Assembly: GCA_029571495.1 (NCBI GenBank)
Contig: JAKPSO010000119.1
Coordinates: 1 to 7,224 of the forward strand
Length of the DNA: 7,224 nt
Direction of reading: 5' to 3'
Source of the DNA: Pseudomonadota bacterium
GTDB taxonomy: Bacteria > Pseudomonadota > Gammaproteobacteria > Burkholderiales > Casimicrobiaceae
Shown in pieces: positions 5,600 to 7,224 of the stretch. A program made the position numbers and the translations under genes. The stretch's first letter is position 1. The number at the start of each line of letters is the position of its first letter. The notes beneath the pieces are model-generated. The model was not told where the DNA came from, searched no databases, and saw only the letters and a program-made list of their open reading frames with translations.

Positions 5600-6232
5600 C
5601 TACTTCAATCCCGTCCCCAGAAGGTAAATCTCCGCGCTGCGGTCGCGCGACGCATCAGGCTTGCGACTGACCACCGTTTTGAACTGTTGCTTGAGTTGTT
5701 GGAAGAACTCTTGGTAGCCCGGACCTTGATAGGCCTTGGTCAAAAATTTCCCATCGGGCTTCAAGTGAGCAAGCGCAAACTCCGCCGCAATCTCGCACAA
5801 GTAAATGGCTCGCGGCGAATCGATCGCCGACACGCCGGACATATTCGGCAGCATATCGCTCATCACCAAGTCCACCTGTGCGCCGCCCAACGCCGCCTCG
5901 ACTTGCGCGAGCGGGCCGGGTTCAGTGAAGTCGCCTTGGATGAATTCCACATGGCTCATCCCCTGCATTTCGAGGAGATCGATCGCGATGATCTTGCCTT
6001 TGCCGCCGATCTTCTTCGCCGCGACTTGGCACCAACTACCCGGCGCGGAGCCCAAGTCGACGATCACACCACCGCTCTTGATGAGCTTGTCTTTGTTATC
6101 GATTTCGATGAGCTTGTACGCCGCGCGCGAACGATAGCCCTCCTGCTTTGCCTTCTGCACGTAGGGGTCGTTGACGTGCTCGATCAGCCAGTCTTTGTTC
6201 GATTTGTGGTGTTTGCCGGATGGGTTGAGCAT
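5600..6232 (-). CDS. rlmE: 23S rRNA (uridine-2552 2'-O)-methyltransferase RlmE
   Basis: A 210-residue RrmJ/FtsJ-fold methyltransferase, the usual length. It methylates the 2'-OH of U2552 in the peptidyl-transferase A loop of 23S rRNA, using S-adenosylmethionine, late in 50S assembly. The SAM loop is DLGSAPGSW (59-67). The K-D-K-E catalytic set is Lys40 (RSRAAYK), Asp126 (MSDM), Lys166 (FLTKAYQG) and Glu201 (SAEIYLL). The motif after the Asp reads MSDMLPNMSG, with Leu where MSDMAPN is usual. The N-terminal region is basic (GKHHKSNK), consistent with RNA binding. It lies upstream of ftsH on the same strand and divergent from yhbY, the standard proteobacterial arrangement; in E. coli rlmE is a heat-shock gene. 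The ribosome site is weak (GAG close to the ATG). Confidence 0.96.
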   Translation of the reverse strand: MLNPSGKHHKSNKDWLIEHVNDPYVQKAKQEGYRSRAAYKLIEIDNKDKLIKSGGVIVDLGSAPGSWCQVAAKKIGGKGKIIAIDLLEMQGMSHVEFIQGDFTEPGPLAQVEAALGGAQVDLVMSDMLPNMSGVSAIDSPRAIYLCEIAAEFALAHLKPDGKFLTKAYQGPGYQEFFQQLKQQFKTVVSRKPDASRDRSAEIYLLGTGLK

Positions 6233-6400
6233 GGTCTCGATGGGCTGGCGACGGGCGAGCGCTCAAGCGATAGCCCGCAAGGGCTTGAATTATCGGCGTT
6301 ATTTGCGGTCAAAGCGCCTCTTTAGGGCGCAAGCTCGCCCCCAAGCAGCGCTAGGCGCGAGATAATTGAAGATATATCGCCAGAAAAAAGAAAGTCCCCG
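6233..6400. promoter_or_regulatory. divergent rlmE/yhbY control region
   Basis: A 168-bp gap that must hold start signals for both divergent genes. On the plus side an AT-rich patch (about 6361-6378, with GATAAT and GATATAT) is the best -10 region for yhbY, but no good -35 is seen. The yhbY ribosome site is only a purine-rich AAAGAAAG ending at 6394. On the minus side CTTGAGC (6261-6267) and GCCCATCG (6238-6245), 15 bases apart, resemble a sigma-32 promoter for rlmE. A small hairpin (AGCCC, GCAA loop, GGGCT; 6272-6285) also lies here. Confidence 0.4.
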
Positions 6401-7224
6401 ATGACCGCCAATTCCTCCCTCGCCTCCAGCGCCCGCCGCGCCTTACGCGCCGCCGCGCATCATCTTGACCCGGTGGTCATGGTGGGGCAGCACGGTCTGA
6501 CACCCGCTGTTTTGCACGAGATTGACCTCGCGTTGAGCGCACACGCGCTGATCAAGGTCCGAGTGCAATCGGACGAACGTGAAACGCGCGAAGGCTTTCT
6601 TGCCGAGATTTGCGAAAAAATGGGCTGCGAAAGTGTGCAGCACTTGGGCAAGATTCTCGTGCTGTGGCGTAACAAACAAGGCGAAGCGGGCGACGACGAT
6701 GACGCGGAACAAGACGCCGCCGCCATCGGCGCGGCGAAGTCGGGCCGCGGGCCACGCGCCAAGCTCCCGAGCGAACGCGCTAACGAGCGCGCCGCGCGCC
6801 CCGAAGCCGGTGGTCGCGGCAGCGCGCTGCCGCCCGGTGAGCGTCACCGTCGCGGTGAAATCGCACCGCCACCGCGACGCGAAGGCTGGGCCCCGAAAGA
6901 CCGACGCGGCGTAGCTCGTGCCGGTGGCTTCGGCGGCGGCAGCGACGAATTTCCACAAGGCCGCCGTGACGGTTACGGCGCACCGCGGAGTCCAGGCGGA
7001 CAAGGCGGCCAAGGATTTGGCGCGCCGCGCGGGCGTCCTGCTGGCACCGGCGGCTTTGGCGACGGTTCCGCGCCACGTGGCGGCGGAGCCGGAGGTCGCG
7101 GTGGCTTCGGCGGAAACGCTGGCGGCGGCGGATATGGGGGCAATTCTGGTGGCGGCTATGGTCGCACGGGCGGCGGCGCGAGTTCCGGCGGTCGCGGCGG
7201 TTACGGCGGCAATTCTGGCAGCGG
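6401..7224 (+). CDS. yhbY: YhbY-type CRM-domain RNA-binding protein with long Gly/Arg-rich (RGG) tail, 3' truncated
   Basis: The frame is open from the ATG at 6401 to the window end: 274 codons, no stop. Residues 10-90 are a CRM/YhbY domain: RRALRAAAHHLDPVVMVG, then GQHGLT (29-34, the GxxG-like RNA-binding loop), HALIKVRV (48-55) and SVQHLGKILVLWR (78-90). YhbY proteins associate with pre-50S ribosomal particles. Typical YhbY is about 100 residues and ends soon after LWR. Here an acidic patch (GDDDDAEQD, 97-105) leads to a basic Arg/Pro/Ala linker (112-175) and then a Gly-rich segment (175-274) with GGFGGG, PRGGG, GGRGGFGG, GGYGGNSG and GGRGGYGG. RGG triplets fall at about 226, 233 and 265. 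The tail looks disordered and RNA-binding, by analogy with RGG boxes. It has no stops and keeps high-GC codon use, so it is genuinely translated sequence. It is divergent from rlmE. Confidence 0.88.
   Translation, partial: MTANSSLASSARRALRAAAHHLDPVVMVGQHGLTPAVLHEIDLALSAHALIKVRVQSDERETREGFLAEICEKMGCESVQHLGKILVLWRNKQGEAGDDDDAEQDAAAIGAAKSGRGPRAKLPSERANERAARPEAGGRGSALPPGERHRRGEIAPPPRREGWAPKDRRGVARAGGFGGGSDEFPQGRRDGYGAPRSPGGQGGQGFGAPRGRPAGTGGFGDGSAPRGGGAGGRGGFGGNAGGGGYGGNSGGGYGRTGGGASSGGRGGYGGNSGS
7139..7218 (+). repeat. direct repeat inside the RGG tail coding sequence
   Basis: GGCAATTCTGG occurs at 7139-7149 and again at 7208-7218, 69 bases (23 codons) apart and in the same frame, each time encoding G-N-S-G within GGYGGNSG. 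The surrounding DNA is GGC/GGT-triplet-rich from about 7080 to the end. This points to tail growth by in-frame duplication or slippage. Confidence 0.55.

Noticed and set aside
5687..6325. 212-codon plus-strand open frame opposite rlmE
   Set aside because: Antisense to the intact RlmE catalytic residues; no independent support.
6443..7012. 189-codon minus-strand open frame opposite yhbY
   Set aside because: Antisense to the CRM domain and Gly-rich tail; composition is that of a mirrored Gly/Arg-rich frame.

Overview
The window is GC-rich chromosomal DNA that reads as a proteobacterium. A betaproteobacterium is most likely, judged from the look of FtsH (Ala/Thr/Pro-rich acidic tail), RlmE and the YhbY core; this is inference from remembered family sequences, not a search. 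No rRNA, tRNA, IS element, CRISPR array or phage gene is visible. The genes are ordinary chromosomal ones, tightly packed.

Layout. Positions 1-754 (+ strand) hold the C-terminal end of an FAD-dependent hydroxysqualene dehydroxylase-like protein (HpnE, hopanoid/squalene pathway), followed one base later by a small gamma-glutamylcyclotransferase-fold (AIG2-like) gene. These converge on a minus-strand block covering 789-6232. In transcription order that block is rlmE (23S rRNA Um2552 methyltransferase), a 333-bp gap with a candidate promoter, ftsH (membrane AAA+ zinc protease), then yfiR, yfiN and yfiB. At 6401 a divergent plus-strand gene begins: a YhbY-type CRM-domain RNA-binding protein with a long Gly/Arg-rich tail that runs off the window end.

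How they fit together. The yhbY <-> rlmE-ftsH arrangement is the classic proteobacterial one and links late 50S assembly (YhbY, RlmE) with membrane and stress proteolysis (FtsH). What follows ftsH is less usual: a complete YfiRNB (YfiBNR/Tpb) signalling module in place of folP-glmM. In this module periplasmic YfiR restrains the inner-membrane diguanylate cyclase YfiN, and the outer-membrane lipoprotein YfiB can sequester YfiR and release YfiN. The three genes are joined by 4-bp ATGA overlaps, so they are almost certainly translated as one unit.

Most interesting points: (1) the RGG/GGYGG-rich tail on YhbY; (2) two strong adjacent hairpins between ftsH and yfiR, the second of which buries the yfiR AUG in an 11-bp stem with no Shine-Dalgarno sequence; (3) the placement of an envelope-stress c-di-GMP switch directly behind ftsH; (4) an AGDEF (not GGDEF) active-site signature with an intact I-site in YfiN.
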